IMG/VR virus record: IMGVR_UViG_3300030329_001638
Coordinates: 1 to 44,124 of that record
DNA: 44,124 nucleotides
Reading direction: 5' to 3' (one strand)
Source: a virus
The translations under genes were made by a program, and so were the position numbers. The notes below the pieces were generated by a model. It saw nothing but the letters and a program-made list of their open reading frames with translations. It was not told the origin of the DNA and searched no databases. Positions 30,271 through 40,161 of this stretch are shown piece after piece (position 1 is the first letter of the stretch; each line of letters opens with the position of its first letter).

Positions 30271-31848
30271 CTAACCCCTAGCTAAAAGCTGTATTCCTCT
30301 ATCATAATCGGCCTGTAGTTTTGCTTGTTGTGCTTGGTACCATTTATATTTTTGCTCTTCTCTTTGCATCCGAGTGTTTGCTTCAGCAACATACCCCTGA
30401 GCCTGAGAAATGTAACCAGTCGCTGCTTGGAGGTAGGGCCCAACGCCCTCTAGTTCTAATCTATATGAACCCATAAGTACGTTGATTTCAGCAATCGCCG
30501 CATTAGCCCTAGCCAATTCTTGCTGCGCTACTGACAATGTGGTATTGGCTTGTGCAATTCTATTCTGTCCCTCTTGACCTCTTGCGGCGGATGCCTGCTG
30601 ATAAGCGCTGGCATAAGATAGTCTTGCTTGAATTTCACCGCCATATGCCTGAGCCTCTGATAAAGAAGCATTGATTTGCTTGACTCTCATATCGCCTATG
30701 GAAGTCCATTCAGATAAATGCATTTGAGCTCTTTGAATTTCTGTTTGAGCTATATTCAAGGCAGATGTAACCAGCTCAATATCTTCATTAGATTGTGCAC
30801 CATATGCATCAGTCGCCGCACTTGGTTGATTACTATTTATAACATCTTCAGCATTATCAATAGCAGCTTTTACTCTTGTAAGTTGAGAGCTTGCAGCTGT
30901 AAAAGTATCTGAATCACCAAATACAGAACTGGCAGAGTCTTCCATCTTGTCAAACGTAGCCTCAGCTGCTTCTATTGCATTTTTCATAGCGGTCAAAGCT
31001 GTGGCAATATCTCCTGAAGTTGGGTCGTTTGTAAGAATAGCCTCGCCATCTGCTAAGTGCGCCTGTATCCCGTCAAAGGCCGCGTTTACATCTAATAAAT
31101 TCTGTGCTACATCATAAGCTGCATCGGGCTTATTCCCATCAATTAAATTTGCAGCATAAACTAGGGCATCTCTCACCACTGTAAATCTTTTATTCGTATT
31201 ATCCCATAACTCTGTGGTATCATCAATATCGCCAATAGAAGTATAAAAATCTCCTATTTTCCCATGGGCTGTATTTATAATATCATCCGCTTTATTTAAC
31301 TCAGTTGTAATAGCCCCTAATGCCGTTGTATCAATAGCTGTGAGAGTCATCATACCACTCATATTTTGCTGCAACGCTTTTATAGCAGCATAGAGAGTTA
31401 CAAGATACTCGGCTTCATTCGGAAAATTTGTTATTGTGCTAAGACTACTCGCATCTAAAGCAGAACCCTGATTGTAAGTAGGGATTGAAACTAATTTACC
31501 AGTACCAGTGGGGAATATAGTTACAAGAGCGTCCTGAACATAGTAAGCCGGGTCTGTAGCAGTGGCATACTGCATATCTGACGAGTCTTGTATCCTACCC
31601 CTATTTCTCGCTGGAACCTTCCTACAGGGCTGGTCTATTGTCCCGTCATTTCTCAATACGTGAAGTACCTTGCTACCCTCAGAAGTTGTTGTGTTAGTAA
31701 AAGAGGTTTCTTCTGCTACCCTCTCCTGCATAGAGCGAGGCATAGCATTAATAACCTCATTAGCTCCTTCTGTTATAAAAGAGTCCAATGCAGTTTCGTC
31801 ACTAAATGTACCTACAAGGTCTACCACCTGTGCACTAAATGTTGCCAC
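30271..31848 (-). CDS. Large helical virion protein (525 aa)
   Basis: The N-terminal 150 residues (ALDSFITEGANEVINAMPRS; CRKVPARNRGRI; NFPNEAEYLVTLYAAIKALQ) resemble a tail-tubular or neck protein domain. Residues 180-525 are almost entirely helical and Ala/Gln-rich, with long heptads (RIAQANTTLSVAQQELARAN). It could combine a neck domain with a long rod. The start at 31848 overlaps the zinc-ribbon gene by 14 bases. Confidence 0.6.
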   Translation of the reverse strand: MATFSAQVVDLVGTFSDETALDSFITEGANEVINAMPRSMQERVAEETSFTNTTTSEGSKVLHVLRNDGTIDQPCRKVPARNRGRIQDSSDMQYATATDPAYYVQDALVTIFPTGTGKLVSIPTYNQGSALDASSLSTITNFPNEAEYLVTLYAAIKALQQNMSGMMTLTAIDTTALGAITTELNKADDIINTAHGKIGDFYTSIGDIDDTTELWDNTNKRFTVVRDALVYAANLIDGNKPDAAYDVAQNLLDVNAAFDGIQAHLADGEAILTNDPTSGDIATALTAMKNAIEAAEATFDKMEDSASSVFGDSDTFTAASSQLTRVKAAIDNAEDVINSNQPSAATDAYGAQSNEDIELVTSALNIAQTEIQRAQMHLSEWTSIGDMRVKQINASLSEAQAYGGEIQARLSYASAYQQASAARGQEGQNRIAQANTTLSVAQQELARANAAIAEINVLMGSYRLELEGVGPYLQAATGYISQAQGYVAEANTRMQREEQKYKWYQAQQAKLQADYDRGIQLLARG

Positions 31849-32050
31849 GTATCTCGCCTCCCTTTGATTCTATGTCCTCACCCATAGTCGTTACCTGAAA
31901 ATCAATCTGGTCTTTCCTTATAGCTGTAGCAAACCCCGCTTCTCTTATAATAATTGCAGGGGCATATAAAGGTTTACTCGCCCTCTTGCCGCAACTACGA
32001 CAATAAAACCAACCTTCTGAATTGTCTTCCTTGCAATGTTGACAGGACAT
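31835..32050 (-). CDS. Zinc-ribbon protein inside the structural operon (71 aa)
   Basis: CQHC at residues 3-6 and CRSC at 17-20 within SCQHCKEDNSEGWFYCRSCG form a textbook zinc ribbon. The rest is a short beta/charged region (IDFQVTTMGEDIESKGGEIR). Its location between virion genes is unusual; it may be a minor virion or assembly factor. Confidence 0.65.
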   Translation of the reverse strand: MSCQHCKEDNSEGWFYCRSCGKRASKPLYAPAIIIREAGFATAIRKDQIDFQVTTMGEDIESKGGEIRGNI

Positions 32051-32253
32051 TAAGCCCCACCAACCACCATTGTTAGTATTCTGTCACCATTTAACTGGGT
32101 ATGCGTAATAGACAGAACCTTATTATTGGTTGAATCTAATGTGTCAATATAATCTTTTATATCTCTTGCCATTGTTCCGGTGGCCCCAGTCTCGATACCG
32201 GGGTTACCCGGGTGAATGAATACTTTTACTTTTACATTACCATATACAGCCAT
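32050..32253 (-). CDS. Small late protein (67 aa)
   Basis: Beta-rich start (VYGNVKVKVFIHPGNPGIET), then helix and strand (LDSTNNKVLSITHTQLNGDR) ending MVVGGA. Its stop shares a base with the next gene. No family recognised. Likely a minor structural or assembly protein by position. Confidence 0.6.
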   Translation of the reverse strand: MAVYGNVKVKVFIHPGNPGIETGATGTMARDIKDYIDTLDSTNNKVLSITHTQLNGDRILTMVVGGA

Positions 32254-32286
32254 GTTTTCTCCAGTTTTTAAATTCTTGGGATGTTC

Positions 32287-32313
32287 GGGGACTAACTTTT
32301 ATTGAAAGTCCCC
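32287..32313. other. Hairpin in the gap after the decoration-type gene
   Basis: GGGGACT (32287-32293) pairs with AGTCCCC (32307-32313). For late (-) transcription there is no T-run beyond it, so it may be a processing or attenuation element in the 96-base gap rather than a full terminator. Confidence 0.4.
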
Positions 32314-32349
32314 ACAGAATCCAAATCTGTTTACCCTTATTTATTCGGG

Positions 32350-32778
32350 TTATGAAGTAGTAACAGCGTCATCAATGCTAGATAGACACTCTCCAACCCA
32401 CTCTTCTCCAGCAGCCATTAAATTAATATAATCGCCCTTTTGAGCACTCGTTCCAATGATAAGATTGGAAACTTGAGTGCCTGCGGTTGAGTTGGAAGCG
32501 TTGCCTCCAGCATCTTTCATTACCAAGCTCACAATAGCGCTACCAGCTGCTATTGTAATAGCATTAGATGGAGTTTCTTCTTCTACTATAAATTTATAGT
32601 AGACCCCATCTTCTAACGCGGTTGGAAGAGTTACTGCTACAGTGCCACCAGTAGCACTAAGCATATAGACTTTTCCACTATCGTCACTCGTTAGGGTTAT
32701 ATCTGCATCAACAGATACGACCTTTTTCTTGACTCCAGCAGTTACACCACTATTCTGTTCTAAGAAAGCACTTCTCAT
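32350..32778 (-). CDS. Capsid decoration or fibre-like protein (142 aa)
   Basis: Beta-rich with VVSVDADITLTSDDSGKVYM, TGGTVAVTLPTALEDGVYYK and VEEETPSNAITIAAGS, a pattern found in small phage head-decoration and fibre-base proteins. It lies directly downstream of the major capsid gene with its own ribosome site (AGGAGG upstream of the ATG at 32778), which fits high-level expression of a decoration protein. Confidence 0.6.
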   Translation of the reverse strand: MRSAFLEQNSGVTAGVKKKVVSVDADITLTSDDSGKVYMLSATGGTVAVTLPTALEDGVYYKFIVEEETPSNAITIAAGSAIVSLVMKDAGGNASNSTAGTQVSNLIIGTSAQKGDYINLMAAGEEWVGECLSSIDDAVTTS

Positions 32779-32793
32779 TATTCATACCTCCTA

Positions 32794-34137
32794 TTAATTA
32801 GACTCAAAGTTAAATAGAGCGTGAGCTTCAGGAAGAGAAACTTCAAGACCTGCTTCAGTTAGAATCATGTCTTTACGTAAATCTTCATCTGCCGACTGTA
32901 CATTCGTTTGAATGTGTGTGTCTCTATCTACCCCATTGCCGATTAATGGACGATAAGCTACGTTATCAAGGTCAACTAAACACATATATGGCGCTGCATG
33001 ACCTCTGAATAGGGGTTCTTTTACTAGCGTCAAATCACCATGAATAGTTTCCACCCTCATTACTTTATGCCCATAAGAACCTGTTGCTTGCGACGTTATT
33101 GGGTTCGCAGCAGAATAAGCGCTTGATAGGAAAGTGCCCGAGCTATTCATCTTGTTAAAGAATGAGATAACAGGGAGTGAGCAAAGCGCAAGCTTTGATG
33201 AACTACCACCGCGAGCTGGGTCAAAAATAACTTCAAGGTCTCTCAAGATAACATCGTAAGTTGTTTCAGCATCTGTACGAGTTGTAAAGTAACCTTTATC
33301 TTCAGTGTATGATACCTGAGTTGTCGCTCCGGTAATCTGAGATTGTGAGTTTTTAATGATGTGACCAACAATACCATCGGTATAGTTGATACCACTTTGA
33401 GTTGCAGCGTTTCCAAAAAGCATTGCTCTTTCGATGTCCACTTTATGTTCGCGAAGTTTCAGATTCCAAATTCTGTCCCACTCACTGGCATAGCCACGGT
33501 AAACCGTTGCTCTTGCAGTATTAGTAAGTTCACAGGCTGTCTTAAAAATCTGACAATACCCACTACCATTATCTAATTCACGAGACCAAGAATCAGGAGA
33601 ACCTGAACCTTCTTCAAATGCGGTTCCGATAACTGTACACTTTTCACCATCAACAACAGCAGTAGTACTGCCAGTTGCTGCGGAAATTGTACGACCAGTA
33701 AAGGTGGTTGCTGTGCTTCCAGCGACTGGAGCAGACTCAACCCGAACAATAGCTGTCTCGGGTTCGTTTGTGCTCGCATTTTTTTCGCCAACTGCAAATA
33801 CCATGCCTTTAATAACCCAATCAATAGCTGCGCCAGCGCCGTCATCAACGCTGTAGCTTACAGTGCTACCTGCGGCTGGGATAGTAACATTAGTATCAAT
33901 TGCAAATGTTCTATCCGCCATTTGGATTTTATTACGGTCTTTTAACCATCGGAACTGCGGGTCATCCGTTGGGACTTTAGCGACTTTGGATAAGTAAACA
34001 AAAAATGGAGACTCATCAGGAGCTAAATCAGCAATTCTATCACTGAAATTATATAGCCGCCTTGATGGTATCACACTATCAATTACCGCACCGGGGTCAC
34101 CAAACTTCAACGGGCCGGGATTATTATATGTTGCCAT
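32794..34137 (-). CDS. Major capsid protein, HK97-fold type
   Basis: 447 aa. The N-terminal LYNFSDRIADLAPDESPFFV, the central WSRELDNGSGYCQIFKTACE, the helix WDRIWNLKLREHKVDIERAM and the late KLALCSLPVISFFNKM match SU10/DUF5309-type capsid proteins. About 110 residues of beta insertion (80-190) probably form a surface domain. Strong ribosome site AGGAAGGA before the ATG. Position after the scaffold supports the call. Confidence 0.82.
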   Translation of the reverse strand: MATYNNPGPLKFGDPGAVIDSVIPSRRLYNFSDRIADLAPDESPFFVYLSKVAKVPTDDPQFRWLKDRNKIQMADRTFAIDTNVTIPAAGSTVSYSVDDGAGAAIDWVIKGMVFAVGEKNASTNEPETAIVRVESAPVAGSTATTFTGRTISAATGSTTAVVDGEKCTVIGTAFEEGSGSPDSWSRELDNGSGYCQIFKTACELTNTARATVYRGYASEWDRIWNLKLREHKVDIERAMLFGNAATQSGINYTDGIVGHIIKNSQSQITGATTQVSYTEDKGYFTTRTDAETTYDVILRDLEVIFDPARGGSSSKLALCSLPVISFFNKMNSSGTFLSSAYSAANPITSQATGSYGHKVMRVETIHGDLTLVKEPLFRGHAAPYMCLVDLDNVAYRPLIGNGVDRDTHIQTNVQSADEDLRKDMILTEAGLEVSLPEAHALFNFESN

Positions 34138-34164
34138 ATTATATATCCTTCCTCAGTTTATTGT

Positions 34165-34989
34165 TTAAAGTACGCTATTACGACTGCCAGCTTTTACAAT
34201 ATTATCCCACATCTTATTTTCTTCAGATTTGGGAGAAGTTGGAGAGCCTCCTTGAAGGACTCCAGCTGTACGAGGCTGGTTTTGAGCAGCTTTCACTGCT
34301 TGTGCCGTCTCGGGGGCGTTACCTTTTTTATTAACGTCCCTATATAGCTTCACCAGATTCGATAACCCCACCTGTTCTTTCGGTTGAGTAACAAAACCCA
34401 TAAACTCATTGATATCATTATCTGACATCTTGTATGTGTTGCGTAACTCATTCACAGTATTGTTGTACGTTATCTCCTCTGTCATTTGTCGTTTCTGCTC
34501 ATCTAACGCATTGCTCACCACACTATTCATCAGTTGAACATCTTGGTTCATTCTGAATTTGAACGAGGGTGATTCTGCATTGTAGTAAGCATCCCAAGGG
34601 TTAAAATCCTCAGCAGGTAAACCTTGCTGAGTTTCTTGCTGCGGTTGCTGTTGTGGTTGTCCATTTATGTTTTTCTGTAAAACATCAACGAGGTCAGGTC
34701 TTGATTCTAACAAATCCCCCAGAGGTTCAAGCCTTTTAAGCTTTGCATTCTCTGCTTGGGTTCTGTCATACAATGACTGGAATTTGCGGGCTTCAACTTC
34801 CCACTCATTCTCTGGAATGGTTTCCTGTTTTACCTCTACTTCTGGCGCTGAAAAATCAACCGGCTCTTGCGATTCGAGAGATTCTGCATACTGTCCATCA
34901 GTTTCTGTTCTTACATCTTCAACTATATCTGGGCCGCTATCAACTAAACCGTCAGCTACGGGTTGGGCCTCTGTCTGTGCATTGTCCAT
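34165..34989 (-). CDS. Capsid scaffolding protein
   Basis: 274 aa. Acidic, disordered N-terminus, a coil (WEVEARKFQSLYDRTQAENA), a Gln-rich linker (QPQQQPQQETQQ) and a helical basic C-terminus, the usual scaffold layout. Lies between portal and capsid genes. It would organise capsid assembly and leave before DNA packaging. Confidence 0.75.
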   Translation of the reverse strand: MDNAQTEAQPVADGLVDSGPDIVEDVRTETDGQYAESLESQEPVDFSAPEVEVKQETIPENEWEVEARKFQSLYDRTQAENAKLKRLEPLGDLLESRPDLVDVLQKNINGQPQQQPQQETQQGLPAEDFNPWDAYYNAESPSFKFRMNQDVQLMNSVVSNALDEQKRQMTEEITYNNTVNELRNTYKMSDNDINEFMGFVTQPKEQVGLSNLVKLYRDVNKKGNAPETAQAVKAAQNQPRTAGVLQGGSPTSPKSEENKMWDNIVKAGSRNSVL

Positions 34990-35009
34990 TTGGTCTCCTT
35001 TAGATGTCT

Positions 35010-37028
35010 CTAAGCTTCTGGAGCTGAACTAGCATCTGCTCTAACATTTGCTAATTTCTCCGCTTCGAGCTTCACCTTTGTTTGTAGATTGTTTAACTGA
35101 ACTCTTCTATCAGCTTTGGCGTCTGAAGCGATATCTGTAAGTCGAGATTTAAACTTTTCAACCTCAACCCTTTTCCTGTCGCTAACAGACTCCCTTTGGG
35201 CAGTCTGGAGGTCTCCCTCCAAATTCTTTATTTGCTCTCCCATCGCCTGAACCTGCTGCATAAGCAGGTTCTTCTCATCGGTTCGGCGTAGGATAGCTTC
35301 TTTATCAAATATTTCTGGATTCTTCTTTAAGACTTCTACCTTGTCAACGATACCCATTTGGTATGCTTCCATGTAAACACCAAGCTCCGCCCACTTATTC
35401 GTAGGCAGGGTAGAACCCGGTTCAATTCTTAAATCATGTTGTCCTAAATTGTGTCGTTCTTTTTTAATATCCAATATAGCGCCAATCTTATCATCATAAT
35501 GATTGACCATTACTTCGGTCATGTCATTGTTTGCGCTATTAAGACGGAAAATTTTCTTATAAGTATAATGACCTTTAGCTAGGTTATATAATACCTGACC
35601 CAACCTATTGATGCTAAACTCAATATCCCTCAACTTTGACTTGGGTCTTTCAGTTCCAAGAGCAATCATTCTTTCAGTACCCTTAACTGTCTCGGGTGCT
35701 TTTTCTGCAAACCCGTGCATCATCTCGGGTAACCCAAATGTGAAATCAATATAGAACTCACACTGTTGAATTAGTTTATAAAACTCTCCAGCCAATGGCT
35801 GAGGGGCTGGGAAATGTGGTTCTCCCTGTGTAGAGTCTACCTCTATAACCGCATTGGGATTAGCCCAATCTCTTTCCAACTGACCCAAGTCCTCCACACT
35901 GCCTAGAGGTACTAACAGTTTTAACCCGCCAGATGCCTGAGCATGAGAAAGAGCCAGCGACCAAAGCTTATTAAGTAGGCGCTGCATTGGACGAGCCCTT
36001 GATACATCTGACTTGGGATAAGGTGTCTCTGTAAATAAATTTGGGATAGGTACGACTGGATACTGGTCGGTGTTAAGGATGGTCTCATAGAGAACGACTT
36101 GACCAATACTGGCACACACTTTAACCCGGGTCTGTTTAACTGGAATAACCTCATATTGGCTGGCCTCTAACTGCTCACGGTTATTTTCCAGAAACTCTTG
36201 GTACTCATCCTCACTAAAGACCGCCTCTTCACCAGTCTGTATATCTATCACGCGGTAAAAGTCAACCTTTACCTTGTAGAATCTTTCTAAAATCTGATAC
36301 TTACTTCTTTCAAAGTAATCTAAATCCGTTACCTCTGCGGGGGTAAAGACATTCTTACTGTTGCTATTCATAGCACTGGGGTAATCTTCCTCCAAATAAG
36401 TATCAAGGTCTTGGATGATTCCTAATTCTTTTTCTCCTGTTTCTGGATTCTCTTGCTCGCCTAATTCTGGGTAGAGGCCGACGACTTGTTCACCCGTGAG
36501 GATTGTAGAGAGGATAACACCTTCGGCGTCATCATACCATCTATTGCGAGTATTCGGAGAGACATATACCCTGAACGGATTGACGTAAGTGAACTTGACA
36601 TCGCCTCTACCGAAATCTGATTCAGGGTCTACATAAGCATATAAATACCCCATGCCGGTAGTGGCATAATCGTGAATAGCCTGCTTTAACTGCCAGTCCC
36701 CATTTGAGTTTCCCCAAACATATCCCATAATTGTTCTCCATACAGAAGCAACCTTCACATCAGAGTCTTCTCTCGGGGTCATCGTAAAGGCGGGTGGTCT
36801 GGAAGTTAAAACTGCTTTAAATTTTTCAATAGCTGGCCCAATTCTATCCATTGGCACGTCAGCTTGATTGCGGGACTGTAATTCATCTACCTCTTCACTG
36901 GTAAAATGATTCCCATGATAAAAGTCTACATCATATCTGGCTTCTGTATCCCAAGAGCTGCGGGCATTTCGCCAGCGTCGGTATAAATCCCGATTATATT
37001 CTGCTCTTTTATCTGTGTCCAATGTCAT
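35010..37028 (-). CDS. Portal protein, P22-like
   Basis: 672 aa. Starts with RDLYRRWRNARSSWDTEARY, followed by DRIGPAIEKFKAVLTSRPPA and typical P22-type portal helices (ETVKGTERMIALGTERPKSK), with a C-terminal coil (AMGEQIKNLEGDLQTAQRES). Twelve copies form the DNA channel at one capsid vertex. Long C-terminal helices suggest a barrel into the capsid. Overlaps the upstream gene by one base. Confidence 0.85.
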   Translation of the reverse strand: MTLDTDKRAEYNRDLYRRWRNARSSWDTEARYDVDFYHGNHFTSEEVDELQSRNQADVPMDRIGPAIEKFKAVLTSRPPAFTMTPREDSDVKVASVWRTIMGYVWGNSNGDWQLKQAIHDYATTGMGYLYAYVDPESDFGRGDVKFTYVNPFRVYVSPNTRNRWYDDAEGVILSTILTGEQVVGLYPELGEQENPETGEKELGIIQDLDTYLEEDYPSAMNSNSKNVFTPAEVTDLDYFERSKYQILERFYKVKVDFYRVIDIQTGEEAVFSEDEYQEFLENNREQLEASQYEVIPVKQTRVKVCASIGQVVLYETILNTDQYPVVPIPNLFTETPYPKSDVSRARPMQRLLNKLWSLALSHAQASGGLKLLVPLGSVEDLGQLERDWANPNAVIEVDSTQGEPHFPAPQPLAGEFYKLIQQCEFYIDFTFGLPEMMHGFAEKAPETVKGTERMIALGTERPKSKLRDIEFSINRLGQVLYNLAKGHYTYKKIFRLNSANNDMTEVMVNHYDDKIGAILDIKKERHNLGQHDLRIEPGSTLPTNKWAELGVYMEAYQMGIVDKVEVLKKNPEIFDKEAILRRTDEKNLLMQQVQAMGEQIKNLEGDLQTAQRESVSDRKRVEVEKFKSRLTDIASDAKADRRVQLNNLQTKVKLEAEKLANVRADASSAPEA

Positions 37029-38341
37029 TAATCATCCTCATTGGTTAGTCGCTGCACTAAAGCTCTGTTGATTAAACCTTTAACCTGCGGATTTAAAGTT
37101 TGGGGTGCTATCCCCTTTCTAAACAAAGCGGCTTGTTGCCTTTTAGACAATGGCGTTTCCATTCCAAAAGATGGAAGATACGCTGTGGATAGCTTTGGTA
37201 TCTCAAGCTGGGCTTTTGTTTGCCCCTCGCCACCAAAAATGCTATATATGTCTACCGGCTTAACTCTCTTATCTTGACCCGCGGCTGCCATTAAAGAGTC
37301 ACTAGCTTGAGGCGGCCCTCCATACTCCATTATCGCCTCAAACTCAGGGCGGCTTATAGAACCGAGTTGCGGCATACCTGTCACCTCTCCCATGTTCTCG
37401 GGGCCCATTCTCCCTAACGGTTGCCCCACCCCAACCTGACCACCATTCGCATACATTACAGGGCCACCCTGCCTCATCTTTTTGCGACCAGCTCTAGGCA
37501 TCTTGGACTTGTCCATTTGTTGTTTTAATCTAATAGAGTCTAAAACGGTATTAATAGTGTCTCCCGTGAACGGATTAATGCTTTCATTGACATTACGCAT
37601 CCTGATTACTTTTAAAAGGCTGTCCATATCTGCGGGTACGGGTGGGCCATATACTTCAGGATTTCTTAATTCTTGCTGCTTGCGAGGCTGCATCTGTCCA
37701 CCATCTTGATATTGCTTAATTGGGCCACCTTGTTGTTTATCGTCAAAATACTGAGAATAATATAACTTTCTACCGGCTGGCGAAAGACCTTTAACTAATG
37801 AATAAGTGTCTTCAGAGGAGGCGTCACCACCAATAGCACTTAGGAGGGCCTGCGTTAATAGAGCATCCTTTGCAAACTGTCTCCCAACTTCACTTTGAGC
37901 ATCATACATTTCGGGGCTTCTGCTTTCTGGGTCTTGTAGGGCTCTATATCTTGATACGTCTTTCATTCCCATCATTTCGGGAGCGCCCAACTCAGCTAAA
38001 AACCTATTGTATAATCCAGAGGTTTTAGAATAGTCAACCTTACCACCCTCTTGATACATAGGGGATTTAGGTTGGGATAAGCCAGTCTCCATAGAAGCGG
38101 AGGCAATAAGAGCATCCATAGCCGTATTGCCATTCTGCATTTGCTGCATGGCACGACCTTCATTAGTGATTTGTTTTAATACAGGTAAATAATCAGGGAC
38201 GACCTCTTTGGGTATTATCCATTCGCCGCCCTCTAATTCAACGGGCTGTTCATCGGCAACCATGCCGGCGACTCCGCCGTGTTCGTGTGATGGCCCCCGT
38301 ACTAAACCGTAACTGGGGAACCTGCTTTTTTGTTTAGCCAT
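37028..38341 (-). CDS. Virion-associated protein with repeated GG motifs (437 aa)
   Basis: N-terminus GPSHEHGGVAGMVADEQPVE and ELEGGEWIIPKEVV recall a segment found in several phage structural proteins. Short motifs YQEGGKVD, DKQQGGPIKQYQDGG, MRQGGPVMYANGGQVG recur, and the remainder is low-complexity and Gln/Met-rich. Between terminase and portal, where a portal-associated or internal protein would fit. No function assigned. Confidence 0.6.
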   Translation of the reverse strand: MAKQKSRFPSYGLVRGPSHEHGGVAGMVADEQPVELEGGEWIIPKEVVPDYLPVLKQITNEGRAMQQMQNGNTAMDALIASASMETGLSQPKSPMYQEGGKVDYSKTSGLYNRFLAELGAPEMMGMKDVSRYRALQDPESRSPEMYDAQSEVGRQFAKDALLTQALLSAIGGDASSEDTYSLVKGLSPAGRKLYYSQYFDDKQQGGPIKQYQDGGQMQPRKQQELRNPEVYGPPVPADMDSLLKVIRMRNVNESINPFTGDTINTVLDSIRLKQQMDKSKMPRAGRKKMRQGGPVMYANGGQVGVGQPLGRMGPENMGEVTGMPQLGSISRPEFEAIMEYGGPPQASDSLMAAAGQDKRVKPVDIYSIFGGEGQTKAQLEIPKLSTAYLPSFGMETPLSKRQQAALFRKGIAPQTLNPQVKGLINRALVQRLTNEDD

Positions 38342-38454
38342 ATGGTATGTGGATTCATAGCTATTTTATGTGTTTATAAACAGTTGGGTTAAGATACACT
38401 TAACACCTTCTCAATCTAGGGGTATTTCTGTCAATAATGCAAGAAAATAAATAA

Positions 38455-40110
38455 TTAATTTCTAGCACCCGTTAACCAGTTGTATTTTTTAAGCTTAGGC
38501 ATTATCCGACCTTTTCTCTTTTCTGCCTTAAAGCCCTCTTTTGTAGTGGCTTGGGATTTGGGGGCGCGAGCAAAGTAGTCTGCATAGTAGAGAGCGTCCA
38601 TAAGGTCATCATTCCGAGGTTTAGGATGTTCAAAGAACTCATCTACAAGCTCGGTCATCTCTCTTTTGATATATAATTTCTTAGAATTGACAACAGGGCC
38701 GAGGGTTGTTTCAAGCCTGTCTGCCTTCTTTATCCTTGCTGGGGGCTTTACCCCCTTAAAGATACCGGGCATCAATCTTTTCTCATTGGCGCTCATGCGG
38801 GTTACCATATCTCTGACCATCTCTTGGGCTGCAACGGTTTCGATTGTCACTCTTTTTACGGGACTATACTTCTTTGCCAGCTCTATTATCTTAGCTGGTA
38901 CGTCAAAGGTTGGTATTCTTTCCCTAAAATACTCCAGAACATAGCGTTTGTTATCAGAGTCTATTCCCATAACTAATATTACCTGATAGTCAGAAGTGTC
39001 AGAAGCTGTAGCTGCAAGGTCAACCCCAATATAAACATTAATCGGAATAACCGACTCACCCTCCATCAAATAGTTAAAACCATTCATCAACTTTCTATTG
39101 CCAGAGTAGTGCTGTATCCTATCTATTTTAAAAGCAGCGTTAGATATGTCCCGAGCATCATTCATATACTCCTGAGCAAACTTATTGACAAGACCCGCCT
39201 CAATGAACTCCTGTTTCTTATGATTGAGTTTAGATAGAGGGAACTGCTCAGGCCAAAGGGCTTTACCATCCTCAACAGCACTATGGAAGAAAACATCCCA
39301 CGGATAGGGTCTATTATCTTCTTTAGCCCGCTTATAACCATCATAGGTCATTTGAAGGAAGCTATCAAAGTGCACAATGGTACCGGCGAGCCATATCCAG
39401 CCTTCATTTCCGGGTGATTCTTCAAGTGCTGGATAGATTGTGGATACGACCCACCGTTTAATTTCATTGCGCCTTTCGGGTGTCTTGGTATTTAACTCAG
39501 ATTCAAAGTCATCCAAGATAATACCAGTATACCTTACATCAACCTCAGCGCGACCCCTTAGCCTTTGACTAGTACCTTTGGCTATAATTCTGTCACCTTT
39601 GGGGGTAACCAAATCTTTTTCTGTCCACCGCTTACCCACACTGCCACCATCCATATTGCCAAAGTAGTATTTAATGGTCTTATTGGTTTCTAAGTGGTAT
39701 CTCAGGTATTTTAAGTGGTCAATGGCCTGACCCTGCTCTTCTGACACCCAAGCTATAAAGTTCTGGTCATCCTCACCAGAGAAGCAGAGTTTATGTAGAA
39801 TAGCTGATTTAGATAAAATTGATTTACCAAAACCCCTAGGAAGTATAATACAGATACGCTCACCGGGTTGGGTAGAGATAAGTCTTTTAGATACGGTATA
39901 GTGACAGGCGGGAGATGCACTCTTGTGCATGAAGTCTTTAGGGAGGAAGGCCCTGCCAAAGAACAGAAGGTCTTTGAAAGCCTTGGACAGTATCTCATCC
40001 CTCCTTGCCATCTCCTCCGGGGGAGGGATAACATTAAAGGTCTCGATTTGCGGCTTGTCTTGCTTCTTTTCTCGCTTTGTAGGCTTTTCTTTTTCTTTGC
40101 TGGTTTTCAA
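38455..40110 (-). CDS. Terminase large subunit
   Basis: 551 aa. Walker A LPRGFGKS (residues 90-97), Walker B GIILDDFE (196-203) and an RNase-H-like nuclease domain with Asp364 (VYIGVDLA), Glu424 (TIETVAA) and Asp502/505 (RNDDLMDALYYA). Pumps and cuts genome DNA during packaging. The start is uncertain: 40110 is a TTG with no clear ribosome site, and the first ATG (residue 34) has GGAGGAG immediately before it. The first 33 residues are Lys-rich and may not be real. A 113-base gap with no gene follows (38342-38454). Confidence 0.9.
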   Translation of the reverse strand: MKTSKEKEKPTKREKKQDKPQIETFNVIPPPEEMARRDEILSKAFKDLLFFGRAFLPKDFMHKSASPACHYTVSKRLISTQPGERICIILPRGFGKSILSKSAILHKLCFSGEDDQNFIAWVSEEQGQAIDHLKYLRYHLETNKTIKYYFGNMDGGSVGKRWTEKDLVTPKGDRIIAKGTSQRLRGRAEVDVRYTGIILDDFESELNTKTPERRNEIKRWVVSTIYPALEESPGNEGWIWLAGTIVHFDSFLQMTYDGYKRAKEDNRPYPWDVFFHSAVEDGKALWPEQFPLSKLNHKKQEFIEAGLVNKFAQEYMNDARDISNAAFKIDRIQHYSGNRKLMNGFNYLMEGESVIPINVYIGVDLAATASDTSDYQVILVMGIDSDNKRYVLEYFRERIPTFDVPAKIIELAKKYSPVKRVTIETVAAQEMVRDMVTRMSANEKRLMPGIFKGVKPPARIKKADRLETTLGPVVNSKKLYIKREMTELVDEFFEHPKPRNDDLMDALYYADYFARAPKSQATTKEGFKAEKRKGRIMPKLKKYNWLTGARN

Positions 40111-40161
40111 GTGCTAGTTTTCGTTTTAAACGCTTGCGGGATTTCGCGGCTTTATTGGGCA

